Shown here: positions 14,643 to 22,028 of the stretch, one piece after another | Layout of the letters: the number at the start of each line of letters is the position of its first letter | Position numbering within the stretch: the first letter of the stretch is position 1 | DNA from: JANMMJ01 sp964543235 | GTDB taxonomy: Bacteria > Pseudomonadota > Alphaproteobacteria > Rhizobiales > Aestuariivirgaceae | Assembly (NCBI GenBank): GCA_964543235.1 | Contig: CAZIXE010000048.1 | Location: 1-25,781 of the forward strand | DNA length: 25,781 bases | Reading direction: 5' to 3' | Translations under genes and position numbers: made by a program | The notes under the pieces: generated by a model | Seen by the model: only the letters and a program-made list of their open reading frames with translations | What the model was told of the DNA's origin: nothing | The model's database searches: none

Positions 14643-15488
14643 ATGACACCGTTCACTGACCGCAAGGGCCGCTTCTCGCCCTTCAAGACCTCGACTTTCG
14701 CCGCACTCCTCGCGCCGGCCTTCCTCATGTCCTGGAGCTTTGCCACCGGCGCCTATGGTCCATTGCCCTTCGACGAATTGATCCGCGATCTGGGGTCCTG
14801 GGCGCTTCGCCTCGTCATGCTGACCCTCGCGCTGACGCCGGCCCAGCGCGTCTTCGCCTGGCCCGCGCTGAGCCTCATCCGCCGCATGGTGGGTGTGTCC
14901 GCCTTTGCCTATGCGCTCGCCCATCTCGCCGTCTTCTGGATCCGCGCCAGGTATGACCTCGTCTTCGTCGCAAGCGAAATTGCCCTGCGCATATATCTGA
15001 CCGTCGGTTTTGTCGCCTTCGCCGGCCTCCTTGCCCTTGCCGCCACCTCGACCGACTCGATCATTCGCCGGCTCGGGGCGAAGTGGAAGCAGCTGCACCG
15101 CGCCATCTATGTGATCGCCGCTTTGGGCGTGCTTCATTTCTTCATGCAGGCCAAGATCGATGTCAGCGAAGCCGTGCTGATGGCAGGCCTCTACCTGCTG
15201 CTGATGGCCTATCGCGTGGTGATCGCCTGGCGGCGGCCGCTCACTGGCTTCGCCATGTCGGTGTGCGCCGTGCTTGCCGCTATTCTCGCCGCCATGCTCG
15301 AAGCCCTCTGGTATGGCCTCACCTCCGGCATCGATCCCTGGCGCGTGCTGGCCGTCAACGCCTCGGTCCAGCTCGGTCTCCGTCCCGCGATCTCGATACT
15401 TGTTGTGGGTCTCGTGGCCGCATCGCTTCCCTTGGGCGCAAGGCTCCTGCTAAAACGCCAGCCCATGATGCGGCCCCGCACCGCCTGA
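14643..15488 (+). CDS. msrQ: MsrQ-like haem-binding ferric-reductase-like membrane protein
   Basis: A 281-residue inner-membrane protein; an alternative TTG start at 14616 adds nine residues. The conserved core matches MsrQ (YedZ): RRMVGVSAFAYALAHL with His94, STDSIIRRLGAKWKQLHR with His152, and VLHFF with His165, the haem-ligand histidines. MsrQ passes electrons from quinone or flavin to the periplasmic methionine-sulfoxide reductase MsrP. MsrP is not adjacent, which is atypical. The protein is longer than the usual 200-220 residues: beyond the core it carries about three further hydrophobic helices (around 180-196, 206-225 and 250-272), so this may be a subfamily with a C-terminal extension. 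Confidence 0.85.
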   Translation: MTPFTDRKGRFSPFKTSTFAALLAPAFLMSWSFATGAYGPLPFDELIRDLGSWALRLVMLTLALTPAQRVFAWPALSLIRRMVGVSAFAYALAHLAVFWIRARYDLVFVASEIALRIYLTVGFVAFAGLLALAATSTDSIIRRLGAKWKQLHRAIYVIAALGVLHFFMQAKIDVSEAVLMAGLYLLLMAYRVVIAWRRPLTGFAMSVCAVLAAILAAMLEALWYGLTSGIDPWRVLAVNASVQLGLRPAISILVVGLVAASLPLGARLLLKRQPMMRPRTA

Positions 15489-15533
15489 CGGCTGATGCCC
15501 CGGGGCAAGGGCCGCCGTTCGAAGGGTTGCGTG

Positions 15534-17960
15534 ATGACATCCTACACGGAAGGCGATTTGCGGGTGATGGCGCAGGTGATGCGCCAGTCGAAGGACCGGG
15601 GCAAGCCTTTCGCCGTCCTGTTCGGAGCCGGCGCCTCGGTCGCCGGTGGCGTGCCCGCGGCCGCGGGCCTCGTCGATCTGATCCGCCATGAATATGGCGA
15701 GATCGTCGCCAGGCGCCTGCCGCCGCAGCGCTCCGACTATGCCAGCGCCATGGGCTGTCTGACTTTCAGCGAGCGCCGCGAGCTGCTGCGCCCCATCCTG
15801 GACAGGGCCATGCCGACCGATGCCCATCTGGCGTTGGCGGCACTGGTCGCCGAAGGACTGGTGGGCCGCATCCTGACCTTCAATTTCGACATGCTGATCG
15901 AACGCGCCTGCGCCGCGGCGGGCGTCGTGCCCGCCGTCTATGACTTCGCCGCCGGGACGCTCCGCTCCACCGATCACATCGCCTCGCCTGCCATATTGCA
16001 CTTTCACGGCCAGGGCTTCGGCCTGGCCGCCTTCAACACCGAGCGCGAGGCCGAGGCCCATGCCGACGAGGTTGAACCCGCCCTTCTCGACACGCTCGAC
16101 CGCTTTCCGCTGCTGATCGTGGGTTACAGCGGACGCGAGGACAATCTCTATCCCCGGCTGCTCCGCGCCTATCGCGGCCGCCAGCGCCTGTACTGGATCG
16201 CCCGCAATCGCGCCGAGCCGGAGCCGCATGTCCAGGCCTTGATCAACAAGGCCTTTACTGCCGCAACCTATCTCTCGGCCCGCGACGCCGACACGTTCAT
16301 GTCGGATCTCGCCCGCATTGCCGGCTGCTGGCCGCTGGCCGGCCGGGCAGGCGCAGACAGGAGGCTGCCGCCTGAGATAGGCGCGGGGCCGGCGCCCGTC
16401 CCCGAGCCACCTGTGGAAGCGCCGCCACCACCGGCCGCGCCCGAGGCGCCGGACGAGACGGAAGCCCTGGCGATCCAGGCGCCGGCGGCACCCGCGGCCT
16501 CGGAACCTGAGCCGGAGGCGCCTGAACCGGCATCCCAGCCGGCTGCTGTGGAGGAATCGGAATCGCCTGCAACCCGTGTGGCCGAGGCACCGGTTGCGGA
16601 GCTGCCCGCCACGCCCGCAGAGTCCGTTGCGCCGGAATCCGAAGCCGAACCGCCGGAAGCGGCTGAGCCGCAGGCGGAGACGGCCGCCACCAAAGAGCCT
16701 GATGCCGCGGCGGAGGTGGTCGAAGCAACCCCGGCAGCCCGGCCCGAACCCGCACCCACCGTTGCCGCGCCACCGGCCGGCAGTCGCGACTTGCCGCCGG
16801 CCGCAGCCACGCCTCCCACGCCTCCGGCCGTACCGCCACAAACGCGAGCCTTTGCCGATCATGCCGCCTTCGCCAGGCTCTCCGGGCAACTGCGGAGGGA
16901 GATCAATGGCGGCGGCGAGAAGCCTTCAGGCCAGAAAATTTACCTGCGCCCGGCGCCCCCGCCCACCGAGCCCCCGCGCGTGACCGTGACGCGCGACCGC
17001 CAGGAGCCGGAACCGCCACCAGCCAGCCCGCCGGCCACCCTGCGCGTCCCTGCTGATGGAACGACCGTGGCACTGCCCGCCCGCAATCCCGCCGAAGCGC
17101 CTGTATTGGTCGGCCGGGTACCGCCACCCGCCGCTGCCCCGCCCGCAGCCCCACCGCCCGCTGCGGCCGGTGATGAACGCCAGCACCTCACCCGCGCGGT
17201 CCAGCTCGTGCAGAAGGCGATCGCCGAGCAGCAGGAGCCGTTGTTTGATCAGGCTTTCGCCGAATTCGAGGCCGCACTGCGGGTTAACCCGCGCTCCTAT
17301 CAGGGGTTGCTGGCCTGGGGCGACGCTCTGATGGCGCTGGCCTCCCGCAAGCGCGATGAACAGCCCTATCGCCAGTCCTTCGCCAGGTTCGAAGCTGCGA
17401 CCCGCCTCGAGCCCGACAATCCCGCGGCCTACCTGGCCTGGGGCAATGCGCTTGCGCATTTTGCCGGCCGCAAGCGCGACCAGGCGCTCTACGAGGAAAG
17501 TATCGGCAAATACCAGAAAGCGGCCGAGCTGCGGCCCGACAATCCGGTGGTCCTGGCCAATTGGGGCAATGCCCTGCTGGGCCTGGCGCGGATCAAGCAG
17601 GACAAGGCAACCTATCTCGACTCCTGCTCGAAATTCGCCGCTGCCTTCAAGATCGAGCCCAACAGCATGTCATTGCTCAACAACTGGAGCGCCGCCCTGA
17701 TGGGGCTCTGGCACCTGCAGCCCGACGCTTCGCTGCTCGATGCCACCGAGCGCGTGTTGACCCGCGCCGAGAAGGTGTCGGGCAAGCCGCAATACAATCT
17801 GGCCTGCGTCGCGGCGCTGCGCGGCGAGGAACAGCGCTGCCGGCAACTGCTGGAGGAATGCCGCGCCGCCGGCACCCTGCCGCCCGCAGCTCGGCTGCGC
17901 GCCGACCGGGACCTCGACAGCGTGCGGGGCAGCGCCTGGTTTCAGGAATTTCTCGACTGA
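15534..17960 (+). CDS. SIR2-like domain, long Pro/Ala/Glu linker and C-terminal 42-residue TPR-like repeats
   Basis: An 808-residue cytoplasmic protein; ATG 15534 with GAAGGG upstream is preferred to ATG 15495. Residues 1-270 are a SIR2-like NAD-binding fold: FGAGASVAGGVP (31-42), TFNFD (Asn117, Asp119), HFHG (His158) and VGYSGRED (197-202), the motifs of SIR2_2-type NADase domains. Residues about 275-545 are low-complexity, Pro/Ala/Glu-rich and probably disordered, with one possible helix at about 440-458. Residues 546-760 hold four TPR-like repeats of about 42 residues with AYLAWGNAL in each, followed by a capping helix and a DLDSVRGSAWFQEFL end typical of TPR proteins. NAD hydrolysis with a sensor repeat domain suggests an abortive-infection effector, as in other SIR2 defence proteins. 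It sits 45 nt behind msrQ and may share its transcript. Confidence 0.8.
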   Translation: MTSYTEGDLRVMAQVMRQSKDRGKPFAVLFGAGASVAGGVPAAAGLVDLIRHEYGEIVARRLPPQRSDYASAMGCLTFSERRELLRPILDRAMPTDAHLALAALVAEGLVGRILTFNFDMLIERACAAAGVVPAVYDFAAGTLRSTDHIASPAILHFHGQGFGLAAFNTEREAEAHADEVEPALLDTLDRFPLLIVGYSGREDNLYPRLLRAYRGRQRLYWIARNRAEPEPHVQALINKAFTAATYLSARDADTFMSDLARIAGCWPLAGRAGADRRLPPEIGAGPAPVPEPPVEAPPPPAAPEAPDETEALAIQAPAAPAASEPEPEAPEPASQPAAVEESESPATRVAEAPVAELPATPAESVAPESEAEPPEAAEPQAETAATKEPDAAAEVVEATPAARPEPAPTVAAPPAGSRDLPPAAATPPTPPAVPPQTRAFADHAAFARLSGQLRREINGGGEKPSGQKIYLRPAPPPTEPPRVTVTRDRQEPEPPPASPPATLRVPADGTTVALPARNPAEAPVLVGRVPPPAAAPPAAPPPAAAGDERQHLTRAVQLVQKAIAEQQEPLFDQAFAEFEAALRVNPRSYQGLLAWGDALMALASRKRDEQPYRQSFARFEAATRLEPDNPAAYLAWGNALAHFAGRKRDQALYEESIGKYQKAAELRPDNPVVLANWGNALLGLARIKQDKATYLDSCSKFAAAFKIEPNSMSLLNNWSAALMGLWHLQPDASLLDATERVLTRAEKVSGKPQYNLACVAALRGEEQRCRQLLEECRAAGTLPPAARLRADRDLDSVRGSAWFQEFLD

Positions 17961-17975
17961 GCGATGCGGCAGACG

Positions 17976-18000
17976 AAGGGCCGCGGGTGAGGCGGCCCTT
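17976..18000 (+). terminator. Hairpin terminator behind the SIR2-TPR gene
   Basis: A 9-bp perfect stem AAGGGCCGC (17976-17984) and GCGGCCCTT (17992-18000) around a 7-nt loop, 16 nt after the stop. The T-rich tail is short (CCTTCCTT), so termination may be partial. Confidence 0.7.
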
Positions 18001-18110
18001 CCTTGGGCGAACGGGTTCTCATGGTCCCCGCCGGAAGCAGCGATGCAGGCCGGGGGCTGACACAGCCTCGCCGCGCGGCGCGGACCGGTTAAGCTCCCCC
18101 GGTCCCAAGC

Positions 18111-18386
18111 TCAATTCGTGTAGTAGACCGTCTGCCTGGACTTGTTCCGCGTGCAGTCGACTTCGAAGGGATTGTTGTTGAGCGAAGTCGTTGGCTCGAA
18201 GGGCAAGGATTGCAGGGCTTTGGTTTCGGTCGCAGCCGGGGTTTGCAGCGCGACAGCCGGTGGCGGCGCCGGCTGGGTCACTTCGGCCTCGGCCAGAGTG
18301 ACGTGTTCGGCATGCCTTTCGCAAGCAAGGGCGGTGGAGGAAACCGCCATCAGGCAGCCGGCAACGAAGATGATGGATTTGATCAT
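18111..18386 (-). CDS. Small secreted hypothetical protein with two cysteines after the signal peptide
   Basis: A 91-residue protein. AGGAG lies 6 nt before ATG 18386. The N-terminus is a signal peptide (IIFVAGCLMAVSSTALA, cleavage before CERHAEH). The mature part, about 70 residues, has a Pro/Ala-rich stretch (QPAPPPAVALQTPAATET), a conserved-looking core SLPFEPTTSLNNNPFEVDC and a tail TRNKSRQTVYYTN. Cys22 and Cys77 could form a disulfide. No known family is recognised. It faces away from the ECF sigma gene at 18529 across 142 nt. Confidence 0.65.
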   Translation of the reverse strand: MIKSIIFVAGCLMAVSSTALACERHAEHVTLAEAEVTQPAPPPAVALQTPAATETKALQSLPFEPTTSLNNNPFEVDCTRNKSRQTVYYTN

Positions 18387-18528
18387 GGCGCACTCCTGGA
18401 CTGCGGCCGCACTATAGCGTGGTTAACAGTGACTTAACAGCTTGTTTCAATTTCACTTGATTGTGAGCCTTGCGTCAATATGAGACCTGCGCATATGGTT
18501 GAGATGCCATCCGTCCGCCATTGCATCC

Positions 18529-19071
18529 ATGGACATTCACCAGCGCGTATTGGTTTCAGAACTGCTTGCCGCCATCGCCCAGGGCGACCGCAGTGCCTTT
18601 CGCACGCTTTACGGCGTCGCAGGCTCGCGGCTCTTTGCGATCTGTCTGCGCATGCTGCGGGATCGCGAGGAGGCCGAAGATGTGCTGCAGGAGGCCCTGG
18701 TGAAGATCTGGCAGAAGTCCTACCTCTTCGATCCCGCGAAGGGCGACGGTCTGGCCTGGGTTGCAACCGTGGCGCGTAATTGCGCTTTGGATCGCCTGCG
18801 CCGGCCGGGGCGGGCCAGCGTGCCGATTGGAGATGTTGAAGAGGAAGTCGCGATGTGCCTGAGCATGGGGAACGATGTCGGCGAAGGGGCCGACCTGCGG
18901 CGCTGCCTCGACGCCTTGCGTACCGATTACCGCAAGGTCATTGTTCTGTCCTATGTGAATGGCCTGACCCATGAAGATCTTGCCGCGGCGCTCGGCCGGC
19001 CCATGGGCACCATTAAGAGCTGGATCCGCCGTGGCATGGAACAGCTCAAGACCTGTCTGGAGCGCCAATGA
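18529..19071 (+). CDS. ECF sigma factor of the cupin-anti-sigma type
   Basis: A 180-residue sigma factor. ATG 18529 is the first start that gives a standard ECF length and N-terminus (DIHQRVLVSELLAAIAQGDR). Region 2 has RLFAICLRMLRDREEAEDVLQEALVKIWQK and WVATVARNCALDRLR; region 4 has VIVLSYVNGLTHEDLAAALGRPMGTIKSWIRRGMEQLK. Its stop overlaps the cupin gene by 4 nt. The pair resembles ECF11-type RpoE/ChrR or SigK/RskA-type systems that respond to singlet oxygen, organic peroxides or metal/thiol stress. A weak TTGATT-N16-TATGAG sequence at about 18459-18486 could be its promoter. Confidence 0.92.
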   Translation: MDIHQRVLVSELLAAIAQGDRSAFRTLYGVAGSRLFAICLRMLRDREEAEDVLQEALVKIWQKSYLFDPAKGDGLAWVATVARNCALDRLRRPGRASVPIGDVEEEVAMCLSMGNDVGEGADLRRCLDALRTDYRKVIVLSYVNGLTHEDLAAALGRPMGTIKSWIRRGMEQLKTCLERQ

Positions 19072-19610
19072 CCACCCGCGACCATGAGCTGGCAGCCGAT
19101 GTCGTCCTCGGCAGTCTCGATGTCATTGCCATGCAAAAGGCGCGGATTCGCATGGTCGAAGACCGGGAATTTGCCGCCCTGGTCGAGGCCTGGGAGCGCC
19201 GTCTGGCGCCGCTCCTCCCCGCGGGCGCCGAACCCCCGCCCGCCGCGATCCTCGAGCGTGCCGAGAAGGCCATTGAAAATGCGGGCGAATTCCTGCCGGG
19301 TACAGTAACCCGCCGGGCCGGCTCCGGTGACTGGATCGCCATGGCGCCGGGCCTGCGCATCAAGGTCCTCAATGTCATCGCCGCCCTGAACCGCCAGACT
19401 ATCCTCGTCGAACTTGCACCAGGCGGCGAATATCGTTCCCATGAACACAGCCAGGACGAGGAAATCTATATGATTTCCGGCGACCTCGAGATCGGCGGGC
19501 TGGAGCTCGGACCGGGCGATTTCCACATTGCGCGGGCCGGCCGCACCCATCCCGTTCACCGCACCCGTGCCGGCTGTATCTGCATCATTTCGCAGGCCAT
19601 TGACGAATAG
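19068..19610 (+). CDS. Cupin-domain anti-sigma factor with RskA-like N-terminus
   Basis: A 180-residue cytoplasmic protein. The cupin at about 110-175 is ChrR-like: LAPGGEYRSHEHSQDEEIYM (His125, His127, Glu131/132) and DFHIARAGRTHPVH (His153, His161, His164), a metal-binding beta barrel. The N-terminal 70 residues lack the zinc-binding HxxxCxxC of ChrR; instead they read HELAADVVLGSLD, FAALVEAWERRLAPL and PPAAILERAEKAIEN, the pattern of the RskA anti-sigma domain. It is co-expressed with the sigma factor (4-nt overlap), so it is very probably its anti-sigma. Confidence 0.85.
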   Translation: MTTRDHELAADVVLGSLDVIAMQKARIRMVEDREFAALVEAWERRLAPLLPAGAEPPPAAILERAEKAIENAGEFLPGTVTRRAGSGDWIAMAPGLRIKVLNVIAALNRQTILVELAPGGEYRSHEHSQDEEIYMISGDLEIGGLELGPGDFHIARAGRTHPVHRTRAGCICIISQAIDE

Positions 19611-19628
19611 CGCGGCTCTGGCGCCGCA

Positions 19629-19645
19629 TGTAACCAAATGTTACA
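19629..19645 (+). promoter_or_regulatory. Palindromic site before LysR gene
   Basis: TGTAAC (19629-19634) and GTTACA (19640-19645) are perfect inverted repeats around five bases, of the T-N11-A type used by LysR proteins. It ends 7 nt before the chosen ATG 19653. An upstream ATG at 19638 is inside it, so 19653 is the better start. Autoregulation is inferred. Confidence 0.55.
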
Positions 19646-19652
19646 AGGCGCC

Positions 19653-20609
19653 ATGGCCAGACGCCTCCCATCCCTGAATGCGTTACGGGCCTTCGAGGCT
19701 GCCGCCCGCCACGAGAGTTTCACCGAGGCTGCCCACGAACTGTTCGTAACCCACGCCGCCATCAGCCGCCACATCCGCGACCTCGAGGACTGGCTCGGCG
19801 TCGAACTCTTCACCCGCACCGGCCGCGGTGTTGCCCTGACCCAGGCCGGCCGCCAGTATGCCGAACGGCTCTCACCGGTCTTCGACCAGATCGCCAATGC
19901 CACCCGCGAGGTGATGGCCCAGGCCAGGGTCCGGCGCCTCGCCGTGACGGTCGATCCATCCTTCGCCTCGCGCTGGCTCGTGCCGCGGCTCGGCCACTTC
20001 AGCGAGGCCCATCCCGATATTGAACTTCTTGTCGACCCGAATCCGTCGGTGATCGACATCGGCGCCAGCGAATTCGACTTGGGACTTCGCATAGGGCAGG
20101 GGAACTGGCCTGATGTCGATGCGCTGCGGATTGCCGATTTCGTCACGTTTCCGGTGTGCAGTCCCAAGCTCATTGAGGGCGAGTCGCTGATTTCGCCGGC
20201 ACAGGTGGCCGACTACGGTCTGATTCATGCCTATTCCCGGCAATGGTGGGCCGATTGGCTCGCTGCGGCGGGCGTAACAGGTGTCGACACGACACGAGGT
20301 CCCATGTTCCAGAATTATCTGGCGATCGAGGCCGCCGAGGCTGGACAGGGTTTTGCACTGGCCGACATTGTTCTGGCGACCGATTCGCTCGCCGAGGGCT
20401 GGCTGGTGCGGCCCTTTGAGCAGACCGTGAAGGAGCCGGGGGGCTATTACATCGTCCGTGCCAAGGGAACCAGGGAAACCCCGGCGGCGCGTGCCTTCCG
20501 CGAATGGGTCATGGTGGAGATGGCCGAGACCCAGCGCCGCTTTGCCAGCCTCAGGGCAGGACCGGGCCACAAGAAGCCCGGTCCCCTCCCTGCTACGGCA
20601 ACACCGTGA
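19653..20609 (+). CDS. LysR-family transcriptional regulator (GcvA-like)
   Basis: A 318-residue regulator. The winged helix-turn-helix starts RRLPSLNALRAFEAAARHES and includes AAHELFVTHAAISRHIRDLE (positions about 30-49), ending GVALTQAGRQYAERL. The effector domain begins LAVTVDPSFASRWLVPRLG, a GcvA-type phrase. The inducer is unknown; the family ranges from glycine-cleavage to beta-lactamase control. The 3' end overlaps the convergent cupredoxin stop by 17 nt. Neighbours give no clear target besides the palindrome in front. Confidence 0.92.
   Translation: MARRLPSLNALRAFEAAARHESFTEAAHELFVTHAAISRHIRDLEDWLGVELFTRTGRGVALTQAGRQYAERLSPVFDQIANATREVMAQARVRRLAVTVDPSFASRWLVPRLGHFSEAHPDIELLVDPNPSVIDIGASEFDLGLRIGQGNWPDVDALRIADFVTFPVCSPKLIEGESLISPAQVADYGLIHAYSRQWWADWLAAAGVTGVDTTRGPMFQNYLAIEAAEAGQGFALADIVLATDSLAEGWLVRPFEQTVKEPGGYYIVRAKGTRETPAARAFREWVMVEMAETQRRFASLRAGPGHKKPGPLPATATP
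20559..20584 (-). terminator. Hairpin behind the cupredoxin gene, inside the LysR 3' end
   Basis: A 9-bp perfect stem GGACCGGGC (20559-20567) and GCCCGGTCC (20576-20584) with an 8-nt loop, 9 nt past the cupredoxin stop on the minus strand. No clear T tract. It lies in the LysR coding end, so it may serve as the terminator of the convergent gene. Confidence 0.5.
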
Positions 20610-20934
20610 TGGTCGCCCGCATGCTCGGGTGCCGCTTGCAGAAATAGGCGTATGTGCCGGGCGAGTCGAACCGGTACGACCACACTTGGCCCTGGGTGAA
20701 ATAGCCCGAATCGAAGGTGCCGCTTTCCTTGCCGGGCGCCCCCGCCGTCACCGAGTGTTCGATGGCATCACGGTTGCTCCAGGTCACCTTTGTGCCGGCC
20801 CTGACTTCAAGGACCTTGGGCTTGAACTGGAACAGCTTGATCTCGGCCTCGATGTCCTCGGCGGCCGATGGCGCGGTGGTCAGCGCCAGCATGGCCAGCG
20901 CCACCCATCCCTTGCCGGGACCCTTCATATCCAA
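20593..20934 (-). CDS. Periplasmic cupredoxin (plastocyanin-like)
   Basis: A 113-residue protein with a signal peptide (GWVALAMLALTTAPSAAED). The type-1 copper ligands are visible: His60 in IEHSV, Cys99 in YFCKRH, His102 and Met105 (RHPSM), with the usual GTYAYFC strand. It would be a blue-copper electron carrier or copper chaperone. It starts 3 nt after the stop of the helical protein gene upstream, so the two form an operon. Start may be Met1 or Met3 (20928). Confidence 0.92.
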   Translation of the reverse strand: MDMKGPGKGWVALAMLALTTAPSAAEDIEAEIKLFQFKPKVLEVRAGTKVTWSNRDAIEHSVTAGAPGKESGTFDSGYFTQGQVWSYRFDSPGTYAYFCKRHPSMRATITVLP

Positions 20935-20937
20935 GCC

Positions 20938-21606
20938 TCAATTCGCAGCGAACTTCTCGGGGAACTGGCTGGCAATGGCCGCCGCCAGCGGATCGGCGAT
21001 CATCTGCATGTGGTGCGCCGCCGCCCGAATCTTCTGGTAGGCGAGCTTCGGATTCTTGGCCGCCTGGGCGTCGACGACCTCCTTCAGGCTGACAATGTGG
21101 GTTTTCACCAGCTCGGCGACCGCTTCCTTCGGCAGGCCGGGATTGGCGGAATTGAGGAAGGCGCCAAAATCCTCCGCATATTGCAGCAGATCATTCACGG
21201 CTTTTTCCTGCTTCTTCTTCGAGCCTTCCGCTTTGGCCATGGTGTAGTCGACGAAGAAGCCGATGTGCTTGCGCCACAGGGGCAGGAATGCCTCGCCGGC
21301 CTCCGCGCCATAGACCGAACCGATGGCCTTGGCGAGGTCCTGGCTGTTCATGTCGAGCGCCTCGGCAGCCGCGCCGAACTCGACCTTGCGGCCGCGCAGC
21401 GCCGCGCCCGTGGCGGATGCGGCAAGTGTCGCGTGTTCGGCAAGCAGTTGATTGAGCGCCACCCGGAGATCGGCTGCCGGACTGTCGCCCTGCGCCTCGG
21501 CCGTTGCCGCGGTAAAGGAGCCGCTGGGGTCGAGACCGGTGAGGCCGGTGACAACCACGGCCGTGGCAAGGGCAATGGATGCGAGCGTTGACGTGTAGGA
21601 CTTCAT
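20938..21606 (-). CDS. Secreted His-bearing helical-bundle protein, cupredoxin partner
   Basis: A 222-residue protein. AGGAGGG lies 6 nt before ATG 21606. The signal peptide (IALATAVVVTG, ending TAEAQG) is followed by an all-helical mature chain made of two similar halves. Each half has a long helix with a central His: LLAEHATLA (His57), LWRKHIGFFVDY (His114), LVKTHIVSLKEV (His170) and AAHHMQMIADPL (His198/199, Met). I recall this domain in copper-related secreted proteins of Bacilli and Proteobacteria but cannot give it a name. Four His-bearing helices in a bundle suggest a metal-binding fold. With the cupredoxin it probably forms a copper-handling unit. Confidence 0.72.
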   Translation of the reverse strand: MKSYTSTLASIALATAVVVTGLTGLDPSGSFTAATAEAQGDSPAADLRVALNQLLAEHATLAASATGAALRGRKVEFGAAAEALDMNSQDLAKAIGSVYGAEAGEAFLPLWRKHIGFFVDYTMAKAEGSKKKQEKAVNDLLQYAEDFGAFLNSANPGLPKEAVAELVKTHIVSLKEVVDAQAAKNPKLAYQKIRAAAHHMQMIADPLAAAIASQFPEKFAAN

Positions 21607-21782
21607 GGCTGTCCCTCCTGTAGGATAGTGCTGATGGGCGTAATGCCCGGTGACACCGCTCAGAACGGGATGGCCGCATCACCGGATGCCTCGCGCGACA
21701 TCACAATGAATTGCCGCCAGATTTTTGGAAGCGCCTGAAACCTTGGGGGCCCCCGCAAGCGTTAATGTTATTCGGGGCCGTC

Positions 21783-21959
21783 TCAGCGGCGCACGGTCTG
21801 GCCCGTTTCGCGCTGCGTCGTCCGTTCGATGCCACGCCGGATCGGCGCACCGCCGGCGATCTCCCGGATGAGCTTGGTGCGCACTGCCAGCGCAAAGCGC
21901 GCTGGCCCTGCCACGGCTGCGGTCAACAGCAGGCACAAGGTGCAAAGCAGCGATCGCAT
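21783..21959 (-). CDS. Possible small secreted protein
   Basis: A 58-residue frame. ATG 21959 has GAGGGAGGG about 8 nt upstream and gives a signal-peptide-like N-terminus (LLCTLCLLLTAAVAGPARFA) and a basic mature tail (RGIERTTQRETGQTVRR). I recognise no family. Apart from this the 421 nt between hisG and the helical protein gene show no other gene, only a GC-rich dyad at about 21741-21760 and stray starts. Coding is only weakly supported. Confidence 0.3.
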   Translation of the reverse strand: MRSLLCTLCLLLTAAVAGPARFALAVRTKLIREIAGGAPIRRGIERTTQRETGQTVRR

Positions 21960-22028
21960 GACCGGACCCTCCCTCGAACACGCCACAGTGTCCGGGGAAA
22001 TGCGCCCACAATCGGGTGCGCGGTCATC

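Noticed and set aside
15450..16889. 479-residue Gly/Arg-rich minus-strand frame over the SIR2-TPR gene
   Set aside because: The composition is the complement of the Pro/Ala/Glu linker codons; the plus strand has the SIR2 and TPR motifs.
16380..17170. Repetitive GC-rich stretch that could be a CRISPR or tandem repeat
   Set aside because: There are no evenly spaced identical units; it is low-complexity coding sequence of the SIR2-TPR linker.
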